64,000 nucleotides of DNA from Rotaria macrura (lineage: Eukaryota > Rotifera > Eurotatoria > Philodinida > Philodinidae), in assembly GCA_900239685.1 (NCBI GenBank), contig OENT01000651.1, positions 1 to 64,000 of the forward strand, read 5' to 3'. A program made the translations under genes and the position numbers. Below are positions 12,100 to 25,664 of the stretch, in pieces. Each line of letters opens with the position of its first letter. Position 1 is the stretch's first letter. The notes beneath the pieces were generated by a model. The model was not told where the DNA came from, searched no databases, and worked only from the letters and a program-made list of their open reading frames with translations.

Positions 12100-15000
12100 T
12101 TAAGATCGATTATAATCGTAAGCAATCGTATTTACTTCATTATTCATCGTAAACCATAGAGCAAGATCAGATACATTTAGTTGAGCATGCTTAGCGCTGT
12201 CTATTGCTAGAAATACATTGTCTAATGGAAATTTATAATATTCAAGTATATGAACAACGAAATCTAGTGTGTACAGTGATACAGTATTTGCATATCGCAT
12301 ATCATAGAATGATCTTAATTGTGCAAATATTTCACAATTAGTCTCTTGTGTTATATGTACAAAATTATATCGAATAGCCAATGCCTTATAATAAAGAAAA
12401 AACAATCTATTTCGTTGTTGAAGTTCTCTAATTATAACATAATATCTTACATAATTTTCTACTGCATGTATATCAATGAATGGGTTAACTAATTTAAGTA
12501 AACTGTATATGTTGAAATCGGGGACAAGAATCATTTTTTGATAGCGAACTAAAACAATCGGCACTAACTCTTGCTGATTATTAAGTTGCCGTACAGTGAA
12601 ACCGTTTGTTTCCAAGCTAACTCGAATAAGTTTAACGAATGTTTGCGGTAAAGTTGATGGAGATGAAATTGCAGAACTACTCATGCTTGTTGTACGTGAT
12701 CCGGCACGTGAATTTTGAAAATTTCTATAAATGAATGATTAGCTATTAAATAAATGCTGTCATTGACTTACTCTCCAAGTCTATTGTACAGAGCAACAAC
12801 CGGATGAATCGATGAATCATTGCCATTCATATCGAAGTCATGGAACTGAAATAATCAATATTATCAAAATTAGACTACAGCGAATTTTCATTCCATATAG
12901 GAAGATGTCAGTTTCGCTATTCTTAATCGAGGGTATTTGACAATGGTAGACGGAAGCATATGTTTAAAACACTGGCTCATCCTTTTCAAAACGATATCTC
13001 ACAAAATAAAAAGATTCATGTTAATCTACCTGTATGTTCAGAGTGACATAAACTGGATGATAGGTTTCTCTCGTATCAATGCACCGTTCTCATGTCTTAA
13101 ATGTCACTTTGATAGTCTCTAAATACAAATTTCATTAATGAAACTTCTCTATATTATATTAGACTACATAGCCATTTCTAAAAAGTATTGATCGTCTCGT
13201 CATCATTCAAAATGTATCTTGTATAAAACATTATTATCTATTTGCTTTTTAAATTTTATTTTCAAGTCGAAATTAGTAAATCTGTCGATACTTATCATCT
13301 TGAGTGTCGACATCAAGCATTACAAAAAAGCATTCAAAATAAAGTTGCTTCAAGAATACTTTCTTTATCTACACGAGAAAAATGTGCTCATGAAAGATCA
13401 AAGTTGATCTTCTACACATAATGATCTTTGAATTGAAGTTTAATCAAATCTTTGGCGTGAACGTCCTTGTGATAAAATATTCGTTCACTAAAGGCAAATG
13501 AGAAGGCAGTCAGAAGTAGTTGTCTAGAAACAATATTTTCTCATTATCGAATATTCTATATTCAGATTTTCCAGTTCACATGAACTAGAATTATTCGCTA
13601 ATAATTTTGAAGAAAAAAATCGTAACAGCTTGAATAAGAAATCCCAATATTGCTTGAAAAGAATTCTTGATTTGCATCTTAAAACTAATCCAACTCAACA
13701 CTACATACTATGCTCTATGAGAAAAGACTAGCAGTGAAATGTTTTAGTTACATCCAGTAAATTTCTCATAGAAAGTGAAACGAAAAAGTAAATATTTAAC
13801 TTTGAATGACTCAATACACGATTGACCAATGCGTTATTGAAAATCATCTTGTCGAGCGAATGTCAAAGACTTTCATCGAACAAACTCAATTTTATGCTGT
13901 GAAAATTCTATTCAAGAACTTTTGAAAATACTCTGATGATACATTTCTTTGTTTATTTCACAGCAACATTCTTTAAGTAAATTTTCAGAAAAGTTCTATT
14001 CTATCGCATATTGTATGTTTTCGAACGGTCGGAAGCTGGCTGAAAAATTTGATTGATAACTGTCATATCGTTAGTGAAACTGTAAGAAAACTGTATGACA
14101 GAAACGTAACTATGAGTTTCTTTTCCCGTTAGAAATGATTAAAAATGAAAATTCTATCTCTTACGTGATTCGCATATTGTCTATCATCACTTATATTTGT
14201 TATTTGTAGAATAGATTTTGCCTTTTTTATATGTACCATATAATCATTGACACAGACATATTGACCTGAATGCATAACAAATAAATTTGTTTGAAACGAG
14301 CCATTCGAACTAAAGGATAATAGTTCGATTTCACAGGGAACATTATCGATGACAGCTAAAAATTGATTTATCGCATCGTCTGACCATGTAAGTGCATCAT
14401 GTTCATTAGTTGATGGAATTATGTCAACTAAACGACAAGTTACTGAATACACCTCATGGCGATGAAAACGCTCAGTTATATGTCGCAGACGATTTAGTGG
14501 CACATATTCCTCCCATGTACCAAAATCAACATAGAACAAATTAACTGTATTATCCGATGGATCGAAATCAAGTATCTGTGAACGATTCCAAATGGTATCA
14601 TTGTCAGGTGATTTCGAATCATAACAAATGACACATAGATTTGTACGGATGTCTTCGGATTTGACATGATATCGTCTATTGTCCATTGCATTATAAAAAT
14701 CATTGATATCGCGTTGGAAATTATTAAATTCTGATGCATCTTCTTTAAGTTGTATTGTGAAACAATGTGGATTTAATACTGATATGATTATACATTCCAG
14801 TGTATGATTAAGAAGATGATGAGGAATATAGAATTCATATAAGAATTTATTTACCACAAGTTTTTGCGTTCCATTTTCGATATTTCTTGCTGATATCGTC
14901 TTGTTCATATTTTGACAAAAAAGGATTTGCTCTGTTGCACATGTATTCGATTGTAGACAGGGCATTGTTTCGGTTGACCCTGTCATTGATCTTGATTTCG

Positions 15001-18000
15001 GATCACCTAAAATAGAACAATAATGTAACTGAATGATTGAGAAACTTGTCCTTTTGAATGATCAACTATTCTTCACAGATGTATCTCTAGTACTTTCCTT
15101 GACGTTTCCCATGAAATACAGAATTGTACCGAAGTCTTAATACGAATGAATCCAAAAATGTGAATAGAATATGTCAATTTTATTCATGTCGTGTATTGAT
15201 TGATAGAACGCAATTTATTTCAACATGCTATCAACTTATCAGTTAACTATCGAATTCGTTTAGAATTTCTATCATACCTTCAGCGATAAATCTTAGATGA
15301 TAGCTGAACTTTTGCGAGAGAAAAGTAGAATGAATAAATATTGCTTAGTACGATTCTAAATATTCAATCCTGCCTGTTGTCCGATGATGAATTAAGAAAT
15401 TATCAATGTATTTTCTGGAAGCAATGCAATTTGCCATAGAAATTTGATACTTAGCAAATGATTCCTACGGAAATTTACATTTACTAGTTTCGTGCTTTTC
15501 TATGAATATCATGAAATAAAAACCTTTCTAAGATTATACAGTTGTCATTTTCTTTGAGCTCTGGTGATGAACTGTTAGCTTGTTTCAGTAAATTGTTTTT
15601 GAAAAAAAATATCACAAGAAAACATCTCGAATACCATATTCAAAAATGAATACTGTTGTTTAGTTCATTATTCGATACGTTTGACGCCTTCGATCTATTT
15701 CATCTAGATAAGTGTTTTTAAAAACAAGAGTACTCATACATAATTATAGGTATCAGTACGAAACCTATGTAACATTCCAGTAATCTAGTATTTACTATAG
15801 AACGGCTATTTTCTATTTTCTATTGTCTATACAGTTTTTCAACAATATCGGAAATATTTTCGATTCCTTTGTTACTATATACATAATCACATGTATGTCT
15901 ATAAAGCAATTTTATTTACCACGATTATCCTTCGTTGATGGAATGTTTGTTTTGAATGAAACACGAGACGAAAGATCGGCAAGCCGAGCGGAGAATGATT
16001 TCCCTTGTTAAATGTAATGGTATCATATATGTAATATATAGATATTTTTCTTTTATTCATTCTTACCCTGCATAGAAGGTTTTTCTTCAGCTGAATTGTT
16101 GTTAACATTGTCAGTTAACATTTTACAAACGATTGTATAGCAATTATTGGATTGAAGCAGACTACCATGGACATATGTTATAGGTGATATTATTGATCGT
16201 TGCACGAATACAAGTGCATCATGAAATTGTTTGAAGATAATATGAATTGTTCCATTAAATCTATTTAACGGTGGAAACATTTGAATATCATCAATCGGAT
16301 AAAACTGATTAAAAAATTCCATGAGGGATGCTTTTTTAACATTATTTGGCAATCCGCTCACAACTACAGTTCGATTATCTTGAATACTATCTCCTGTTAA
16401 TGATTGACACCGTCGACGTATGCATCGAGGTTCAAATGAACTCAGTTCAATTGTTCTTGATTCTTTCGAACGTAAGGCTTGCAATATCGTGTCATAATTG
16501 TAATGCGACAATTTATTTGAACGACTTAACAATTCCAGTCTTATCCATCCTTCGTTTTCACGTATACAATCAGCAATGATGTTATCATTTTTTAGATTAT
16601 CATCGGTAATATATGATTCACCTGCAAGTAAAAAGATATTATGTACAGTATTTGTTCGTAATTATGAAATCAAAATAGAGCTGGAATTCGAAGAAGTTTC
16701 AAGAAATATATTTCTTCGATAGATCTGTACAGTGTTCTACTTGTCTGCGTATGCATAATTAACTTTATTCGCAATTCATGAACTTGACGATAATAGACTG
16801 CTTCTACTTAAATATGTCAACGTGAAAATAAAAGGGACTTTGCAAATAGATGTCATAATTGTTGACTTTTGCTTACGAAAAATTGATTTCTTGCATACGA
16901 GCCAATAGCAACTTCAATGTACGATTGGAATATTAAAGCGTTTCAATCATCAGGCCGATCCGAAAGAACTGATATTGAAAAATTGTTTTTTGTTTTGTTG
17001 CCTAATTCATGCCCATGCTATCATAGAGATCTAAAGTCTCTAGCTTGTCAATCTGTCGAGTTATTTACATCGTACGTAAATAAAAAGACATTCTTCGATG
17101 ACTGACCCAAAAAATTTAACTGATTTTTGAAGGAGAGAATGAGAGCTAAAAGAGAAATTAGATAGCACGTTTTGTACGACAAGTTTCAGGTTAGCTAAAA
17201 ATATAACTCATTTATTTACTTTATTTTCTTTTTGTGATTGTTTAATAAGCTAATACTTTTACACATAAATGTAGCTCCAGGTGAAAATTTTTTCTCTCAA
17301 ATCAAGGAAACTGTTTCTTTGAAAAAGTGATCTTGCCGAAAGACAGAGCGTAGAAAAGCCGTCTGGAAACAGCCAAAATTATTGTAAAAGAATCTTGTTT
17401 CTAAATGAAAAGGTCGACTGTTTTTCAATCCTTTTGTAGCTCCAGATTTCAAAATGTGTTCAGTTAATAACTCCTGTAGTACTTGTCTGATTCCGTTCAA
17501 AACTTTCAATCAATATTGTAGGTAAGAAGCTCTTCAGGCACACAAAGTTTCAGTCATACAGACTTTAAACTTTACAAGAAATTTACATTATATGTCAAAA
17601 TATAGCTCAGCTACAGATTTCGATCACTGATTTTAGAACGACGTTTGGTCCAATGTAGTCTTATTATATATCCTTCGACTCCTGAGATCCCAAGATTAAG
17701 AGCTAAATAAACTACATGACAATAGTTCTATGTTCGAGCACAAAAATATGTCTTTGTGCTGAGTGCAGTTTTTCAGGTTCCTTGAGCCACTAGTGAAACT
17801 CAAACGTTTCGTCTGTAGTGAGATAGATAGAAATCACCGTTATTGATTCATTCATGTTTAATATTTATGCGTTTGCTTTAATTGAAAAGCATTCTTTTCC
17901 ACAAAACTTTACACAGCAAAAGTCGAACTTTTGAGCTAAATTATCTCGATAAGTTTGATTCGGGTCTTTGGGAAATTTTACAGCCTCCTCAGAAAACCAC

Positions 18001-19039
18001 GGAGAACAATAGGTACTGCATGGATTCTCTCTCAAGTCACTTGCATTTTTCATCGTCAACTGTACAATAGACATGCAACTGACTCATATATTGTATTCTA
18101 ATCTCATGTTTCATTAAGCAAAAAAGTAACTTGAATCATTTATGTCAACAATAGGTCTGCAAATAATATTGAGAAGTATTTTTTTTTATTATGAAATTCA
18201 GAAAAAGATGCTAGACATTGGCAGCCATAGTTGGAATTATGAGTGTTCCTCAGATAAAAAAATTTCATTTTAAAATAATACTTCAGTGACTATTTTTTTA
18301 GGATAACAGAAACTGAAAATGAATATGTGAAAGATGTGTCGGTCATCTGATTTTTTGAAGTAGATCTTCCACGTTGAACAAGGCAATAGTTATGAATTCA
18401 ATTAGCATTTCCTTTTCTATTTCTATGAACATTAATAATAATTTTTAAAATTGAAACAAGTAACAGCATGCTGTTCTGAAGTTACAAATTTATCCTTGAT
18501 ACAATAAAGTCTCATATCTTGAGAAGACGCTAGTGCAGTCATACAATCTTGAAAAGATTTAATATGGAAGACAATTGAAATGATTTGTTACTCGTTTCTT
18601 GTGACAAAAAGAGCATTCTCACTTCATCTACTTTGAATTGTGACAGTTTTGTTTTTGTTTTACTGGTTCTCATTGTAAAAATTAACTGTAACATGATTTA
18701 TATTGCCGAAACTTAAATCATGATGAGGGTTATTTTGTCACTCGCTAGTTTGTTAAACTAAAATTCATTAGGCGTAGCATAAACTTCTTTTTATGTAAAA
18801 TATGTTACAGAAGCATTCCAGTCATAATTTAACCTTAGATTAAGATGTCTATATAAAAGTTACAATGTCAATTATTTATCTCATCTTCCCTTTTCGATAC
18901 TAACTTTCCCTTTAAAATCACAAATAATATTAGTCATCAACAAACTATAAGGAACATATGAAGTTTCTTTTCATCTCTATTCTGAATGTTTAATAATATA
19001 CTCACTCTCTTGAACAATTTTAGCATAAAGTAAATCCAT
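12100..19039 (-). CDS. La motif-RRM-Tudor fusion protein
   Basis: Exons 19039-19006, 16621-16067, 15006-14165, 12845-12772 and 12724-12100 join without a frame break into 709 residues. Residues 1-82 read as a La motif (AKIVQESESYITDDNL, then ENEGWIRLELL, ALRSKE and IELS before a basic IRRR), a winged helix that in La proteins holds RNA 3'-UUU-OH. Residues ~95-175 form an RRM (TVVVSGLP as RNP2-like strand, GTIHIIF as RNP1-like strand). Residues ~265-430 form an extended Tudor domain: IWNRSQILDFD, then FYVDFGTWEEYVPLNRLRHI, the usual aromatic-cage layout for methylarginine ligands. The C-terminal ~210 residues are not recognised. Tudor proteins of this type act with PIWI in germ granules; the fusion suggests a germline small-RNA factor, which is inference. 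A good acceptor just upstream of the ATG (at ~19055) suggests a further 5' exon. Confidence 0.8.
12846..14164 (-). other. Intron 3 of the La-Tudor gene
   Basis: It runs from donor GTAAGA at 14164 to acceptor TTTCAG at 12846, phase 0. Small ORFs at 12937-13122 and 13219-13407 on the other strand have no recognisable content and I do not call them. Confidence 0.7.
15007..16066 (-). other. Intron 2 of the La-Tudor gene
   Basis: Donor GTAAGA lies at 16066 and acceptor TTTTAG ends at 15007. The join gives a Gly codon and links RRM and Tudor parts. Nothing else is seen inside. Confidence 0.75.
16622..19005 (-). other. Intron 1 of the La-Tudor gene (2.4 kb)
   Basis: It splits the La motif between GluGlu-side residues of exon 1 and ESYITDDNL of exon 2. 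Donor is GTGAGT at 19005, acceptor TTGCAG ending at 16622. Short ORFs on both strands look random. Confidence 0.7.
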
Positions 19040-21448
19040 ATCAGTCTGGATGAAATGAAGTCTACAGAAAAATAAAATTTCATTCGCTATTCAATAATGA
19101 GTATCAAAATAAGAATATTATTGTGTTAATTCTTTTAGTATTGCGTAGTTAGATATTACCTCAGAAATATCTATTTAGTTGTATTCAGTGACCGCCCGTG
19201 TCTCAAAAAGCAGAAAAACCTAGCAAATATGAAAGAAAAAAAGATTCAATCTTAAATTTCCATTCGTATAAGTGATATAAAATTATTTTCTAGTAAAACA
19301 AACTGTTTCGTTCGAGAAACAGGCACACAAAAATAAAAATAATATGACATCATCCAACACTATTATTGAGTCCGTTAGCCAATTGTATGAGAAGGATAGT
19401 AATTAAAGTATTGATAAAAAGAGGGAGACACTATATTAAGGATCGTCACGAAAATATCTTATACGCAGAAGCTTTCATATACAATAATATTAATCACGAT
19501 GCTCGAACTCAGACTTTTCGATTTTCAAAGGATAATAATATTAAGACTTGTAGAAATATTCATCAAAAATTATCAGCTATGCTTGAATCATTCCCCCTTA
19601 TCCTTGTTGTCCAACATTCCATGCAACAACTTATACATTTGTTGTTTTGAAAAATTCGATGATCCGAATGGATCAATAATCAACAAACGAACTATTCTCC
19701 TATGTGTTCCATCACCGATTTATTTTTGTGTTTGTAATTAAGAAAAGTCTAATGAAGTTCCCCGCAAACACTAATAAGCATTGGAAGCTCGAGAAAAGTT
19801 TTATCTCTCCGATATGTATTTCCAGAGGTACATTTCATTAGGGCATGCCAGACAGCATTTTTACGGATTCAACTTTTGGCTAAACTCATAAAAATAATGT
19901 TCAAATCCAAGGTAGCATTCATTTGAGAAGCTTCTTTTTTTTGTAAGTTTCCTAGAAAATTCATGAGAGTAATCAATTTTTTCTTACATCCCCCCAGTCC
20001 AAGAACAATGTTACTGGCTCTATGAATACTATTGACATTTTTAATCTAAATCTGAGCAAATCAAAGAAGTTCCTTCCCTATTTTAAGTCTTCACTATCTA
20101 TCCGTAAGGGTTTTTGCTGATGAAGGTGTTCAATACGAGAAAATCATGAAGAAGATTATTCGACCAATCGAGCAATACCGAAAGCTCATTAAATGACGCC
20201 GTAACAAGTCAAATTTTAAAAGCATATAAATGTTTTACTTTTTTGTGCGAATAGTTAGTCCAATATTCGACATATATGACATCATAGATTTAAGCAAGTC
20301 AAATTGAATATGGAATTTATTTTTTTGTCTGAATCCACGACTACCAACAGTCACACGATCACATTGATCAAATTACTTGATTCTCAAAAAACAAAATTCA
20401 ACTTTTGTATTAAAGTATATTCTTTAAGAAGAGAGATTATCCGTGGACATTGCGTCATGGTTTTCAGAAGTTGAATTTATGATTAATAAATTTTACATTC
20501 ATTAGCTTAAGAATATTTAGCTGTGTTGATAAAACATTCGACACAGAGTACACACTGTATAACGTATTTTGTGCTTGTTTTCCACAATAGGAGTCGAAGA
20601 GAGTAAAATTATCGTAAACTGAAGTATTTGACTACGACATCCATCAAATCTTGCTTTCAACAATAAAGGAAGGCAATATTTAGCATTGAAGTTGCCAGAC
20701 TGCGTTCTCGAGAAATTATAAATACTATATATAATCAGTTCAGAAGCATTGCCAACAATGAAATATTTCTTAAATAATTTCTTCCGTAAGATTGATTACT
20801 ATACTGTTATATGTAGTAAGAAGTAGTTATATAGTCATTTGTAATACTGTTCTAATAGGCGTGAAATGTTTCCTTATGAATTTCTTTGTGGTTCAGTATG
20901 CAATCTATTCACAATGCCATCAAACAATACTTACGTCCGATCAACCAATTCTATACTTTAGACATTATAATGACGACCAAATTTTTTGCCATTTTTCCAT
21001 ACTCCTCCAAAAATAGTTTTTCTGTTTCATTAGGTGACTTAATTAAATCAATTTATAGAACTTAACTGAATTAATAAGATAATTAATTGTATCATAATTG
21101 ATGTAAATCGACTGGAAATTGTCGTTCTGAAAGTTCTAACGTCGACAAAGTAACCAAAGAAAAAGAAGAAAGAAACGGAAGCACGAGTGCAGTGGCGTTT
21201 TTTCTCACAGAAAAATGATCACAAAACCGGTTAAGGAAAAAGTAAAAACTAGAATAAGTTTCAGCTATGCATTGTTTTTGATGAGCTGATGCAGTAATGA
21301 GGTCATGTAAAATAAATATTATTCTCTTGTGTTTAAATAAAATTTTCTGTTCGATAGAATACCAACTGCAAGATAAAAACAGGAACAACTAGAAAATGCC
21401 AAAACAGTTAAGTTCCTTTCTTATAGAATTCATCTAACATCGTGTTAG
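19040..21448. other. Divergent intergenic region, no gene recognised
   Basis: It lies between the La-Tudor gene (-) and the orphan membrane protein (+). Two overlapping plus-strand ORFs at 19366-19741 and one minus ORF at 21092-21388 show no domain or codon bias that I can support. Promoters and any 5' untranslated exon of the La-Tudor gene would lie here. Confidence 0.5.
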
Positions 21449-22441
21449 ATGTTCCGTTCAATGATCTTCTATCTTTCGTCGTGTTTAATTCTCTTGATAT
21501 CTGGAAATGAAAAAACAACTTCACACATAGTAACGGTTGATATTACGCATGAAAAAAATCATTCATTTATCATATACTATAATTTAACAACTCGTTATTC
21601 ATATTATCTAACGTTTCACTTAATCGAGCACGAACTAATCAAATTTGGTTTATATGCGCCAACGTATAACTATCAACAAAGTTCAATTGAAATATTGAAT
21701 CAATATGATTTGTCAAAAGATGTATTTTATCTATGTACCGTTTGCTTCTATTTTATTCTTCGTTTGAACGACATTGATATACAATGTAAAGATATTCGTG
21801 TAAGTGAAGACTATGGAATACAATCTTATCATGAATATCGCCCATCTTATAAACCATTGTTTGTACTATTGATGTATGCACTAAGTATTTTAGTGCTTTT
21901 ACCTGTCATTGTACAACATCATCGTCGTAAAAATGCACAATTAATCGAAAGACAAACACAATTGAAACGTTTATCAATGAAAATAAGTCAAGATGGAACA
22001 GATATTTTATCAACATTGGTAGACAGGAGAAAAGGAAGTTTAAAAAATCTACCGATATCCCTCGAACTGCCTTCATCGTCAACAACAACAACAAAAAGAA
22101 TCCTTGATAATATCGATGAAAATCTTACATTTGCTGTACAAAACTTTGGACGACTTATTAATCAATGTAACGAAGATAACGATAGCGACTGTGATTTAAC
22201 TGCTGATAATAGTGTTGCTCATCTCTTAAATGACACGCCATGGAATTCGTATCCGAGTCAAAAGACGTCTATTATTACTCGAACAAATATTAAATCTCCA
22301 GCGAAAGATAAAGAAGAGCATGTTCCAATTACGATACTGTCTCATCGTCATAATGATCCGCGAAACGGTTTGAAATCAAATAGAATTTCTTCAAAAATAT
22401 CGTTCAACATAAATCCAGTTTTCATCGAATCAGGTTTATAA
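21449..22441 (+). CDS. Orphan single-pass (type I) membrane protein
   Basis: An uninterrupted ORF of 330 residues with ATG at 21449. Residues 1-19 form a signal peptide (FYLSSCLILLISG). The ectodomain, ~20-137, has several hydrophobic beta-like stretches, an NLTTR sequon and three cysteines (CTVC, then IQC). A single transmembrane segment follows at ~138-158 (PLFVLLMYALSILVLLPVIV) and a HHRRK stop-transfer signal. The ~170-residue cytosolic tail is Ser/Thr-rich with a coiled stretch (IERQTQLKRLS) and many possible phosphorylation sites. The layout is that of a small receptor or adhesion protein with a fibronectin- or Ig-like module, but I do not recognise a family. It is the only long multi-domain intronless gene besides STK19 here. 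Confidence 0.75.
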   Translation: MFRSMIFYLSSCLILLISGNEKTTSHIVTVDITHEKNHSFIIYYNLTTRYSYYLTFHLIEHELIKFGLYAPTYNYQQSSIEILNQYDLSKDVFYLCTVCFYFILRLNDIDIQCKDIRVSEDYGIQSYHEYRPSYKPLFVLLMYALSILVLLPVIVQHHRRKNAQLIERQTQLKRLSMKISQDGTDILSTLVDRRKGSLKNLPISLELPSSSTTTTKRILDNIDENLTFAVQNFGRLINQCNEDNDSDCDLTADNSVAHLLNDTPWNSYPSQKTSIITRTNIKSPAKDKEEHVPITILSHRHNDPRNGLKSNRISSKISFNINPVFIESGL

Positions 22442-25400
22442 AATAGATCATAAGTTCACCAAACCAGTTGACATAGAGTAATTTTAATCGTTGATCGCTT
22501 TCTTATTTCTTACTTTTTGATTATCATTGAAAAAAGTCTGAGCAATAAGAACACAAATCTAGAATTTTCGACTATACCATCGCTTTTATGATCATCGTCT
22601 TTCGATTGATACGCATCGACAAAAAAAATGAATTTTAACATACAATTCTATCATGTACTGAATGTTATCATGTGAATCTTCACAATTTATAATGCTTACA
22701 TCAATCAAAACTATTCAATTTATCCTTTTATTTAAAATTAATTTCTATGCAGTACTAATATGCTGACTGAAATTCTTTGGAAATAAAACAAATAATTAGA
22801 TTTTGTTGATATGTCTATTTTTAGTCATCAACATGTGCTTTGTGAGTAAAAGCTCATGGAGCGCCTTAAGCGTTGCGTTTGTTTAGAATACTTCTTGAAA
22901 CATTCAAGAGTCATTCAAATAAGTTTTTTTTTACAGACAAAAAACCAGAAGATATTCGCCAGACATTCGATTACAAGTGTCAGAGAGGAAGAATCTAAAC
23001 AGGGAATATATTTATTTTGACACCGGAGTTCAACTGGATTCGAAACTACAGTAGCTACTGCAATATTACTCATGGTACTGTACAAATGACTATTTTTTGT
23101 CGCTTCACACAAACAAAAATGTGAGGAAGAAGAAATCGATTCATAGATAATCCTAGTTGCTATGGAGTCTACCGTTCAAGATAATATCTATTTAGAATTT
23201 CTATAGAGTATTCGTAACCAGTTATTTGCTGTTAATAGAATTGAGCTTTTTGAACCAGGAATGACCTCATGATAACCAAAAAAACCTTTGACAACGATAA
23301 TTCTAATCATTTTTTACTCGGTGATACTGATTGCCTTGATTTTCACGTGGAATTCTACAAAATATAAACAGACATATGATGATCGATGCTCAAAGACATC
23401 AATGAAGTATAGCAGTGCAGAACCTACTAGCTTTTTAATCTCTTACCAATAAGTAAATCTTATTCCAATAGAACAATGCACAGGGACGTGGTGAAAAAAC
23501 AACTCTCTTGTCGAGTGAATATTATAATAGTGTTCACATCTTGCAAAATGCCATGAAGATAAAGGTAGATATTTCAGCTAATAGTTCACTAATAGCGAAC
23601 ACTCGTTTTCAACAAAATTGTAGGCTATTGTTAGTTTTTATACTTAGTCATCAAACGAAAAATAACATCATTACTTGCAATGGATGTAAAAACTCAATGA
23701 TTAAATCTGTTCATTCTAATCAGTATATCTGATAGAAGAGATACTATTTGAATGATAAGCTACTTTAGTTACAAATTACAATGTTGTATAATTGAAGTTT
23801 TCAAGAAAAAATGTAGATCTACAAGAATATTCTCACTTTTGAAAGCATACAATTCAAATTCAATGATAATATTTTAGAAGATTTGCTGATTTTATCATTC
23901 GCGTGATAAAAAAGATTAATGTTGATTTTGATTTGACGTAAAGACAGACAGATGATAGGAAGTCTTACATTAAACGTGAAAAGTATTTCCATTTCCTTTC
24001 TTTTTTCAAAGAGGATTTGTTTTTGTTTTAACATTTTGATTCATTTCTCATGTATTTGAAAATTCATACATAAGAATTTTGTTGACGAGACTTGACATAG
24101 AAAAATAATATGGAGGGACATTTCTCTCATTTCTTTTCTACGTTTTTGATCTATGAAGTGCCATCTCTTAAGAGACACATTGCATTTTTGTTTGATAGAT
24201 TGCATCTGTTTTTCTCACACCGACGTATGTCTCATCAAATAATCTATTGAAATCTTCGTATTAAAATAAAACTTTGAGTGTTATCAGATTTTGACTAAAA
24301 GATTTTTATTCTTCGAGTTCTTTTAGCACGATAGTCAGACTCCTGGTCATATAATCTCAATTTTATATGATTTGAACGATTAATACTAAAATAACTGTAA
24401 CAGTTAAATGAATCTTTTAGTAATATAGACGGAATGACATGCTATGGATATGCGTAACTTATGGCATAGTAATAATTCATTCCCCAAATAGAAAAAAATA
24501 TTTGCCATATGAGCAAAATACTGCCATGAATTTTCTGAATGGAAAAAATGAAGTTTCAATCAATGATTCAGATTAGAAAAATTCAATATTCGCATCTAGT
24601 CGAACTGAAATTTCGGTCACACTATTCACTATAATGCGCATCATCCTGAAATGTTTCGTGACAATGAACATAGTACTACAAACGTTTCAATGAACAACCG
24701 GCCATTACTGGACATAGAAGGTCGTTCTTCGACTATAAAAATTTACTTCTCATACATCATAGACGATGTGAAGTAAATTGTAGTTTAGGATTTATGATGG
24801 TTTTTTTTTGTTCATAGTGTACTTGACAATAGTTTTTATTTAATGTCAACATTCTTTTTTGTTTTATCGTGGTGCAATGAAGAGTATGGTTGTTAAGATT
24901 GGTGATTTTTAGAATATGTTTGAAAATAAAGGAGAAAAACTACTGTTAAATTATCAGTCCATCGTTCGATGGAGAAGTGCCATACTCCGCAATTGGATGG
25001 TTCGATATCAAAATACGAACTACTGTTATAAATGTGTATTTGCAGAAAAGCAAATTATGAAACATCAACGAATTGGTTAAGAGCCTCGCATTTATAGAAT
25101 CTGGAATCTTTTATTCTGATTATATTTTTAAAAGTCTCTTCTTCAATAAAGCAAATTTATGCAATGAAGAAATTTAATCCACGAATTTTTCGATCTTCGA
25201 TAAATATTACTATAGAGTTGCTTTGAAATGGATGAAACACTGAATTGTTGATGCATTGTCACTATTGTAATCTTGCTTAGAAGTGCAATAAGCATTGACC
25301 ATTATCATCATCATGAATCATATTGAATGAAGATTTTTTTCCGATCTTTATCAAAATCTAAGTCAACATTGAACATTTTCTGTTCTTTCATTTGTTGTTA

Positions 25401-25664
25401 TAATAACGGATTTATTTGTATATTCATATAGTATACATTTAATAGAAAAAAACTATTTGTAAATAGACTGTTATAAAAACAAGACCACTGTCATAAGGTA
25501 GGCATAGAAACATTTATATTATATATATATATATATACACCTGACTGACGACTGTAGTTTCACTAAAACCAAGAGAAAAAAAAATATATAAATATCACAC
25601 ATAAAGAGATATTGAATGTTGAATCTTTTCTTATTTTTGTGTTTTGAATTCAAGAAATGATTAC
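22442..25664. other. Convergent intergenic region, 3.2 kb
   Basis: It lies between two genes that end towards each other. No domain-bearing ORF was found. A TA microsatellite lies at 25514-25537. The rest is plain A+T-rich sequence with scattered stop codons in all frames. Confidence 0.6.
25514..25537. repeat. (TA)n microsatellite
   Basis: An uninterrupted TA tract preceded by a short TTATAT run, just downstream of the GTPase gene. Confidence 0.9.

Noticed and set aside
19366..19741. Overlapping plus-strand ORFs between two genes
   Set aside because: The first lacks an ATG start, neither has a domain or splice context, and they overlap in different frames.
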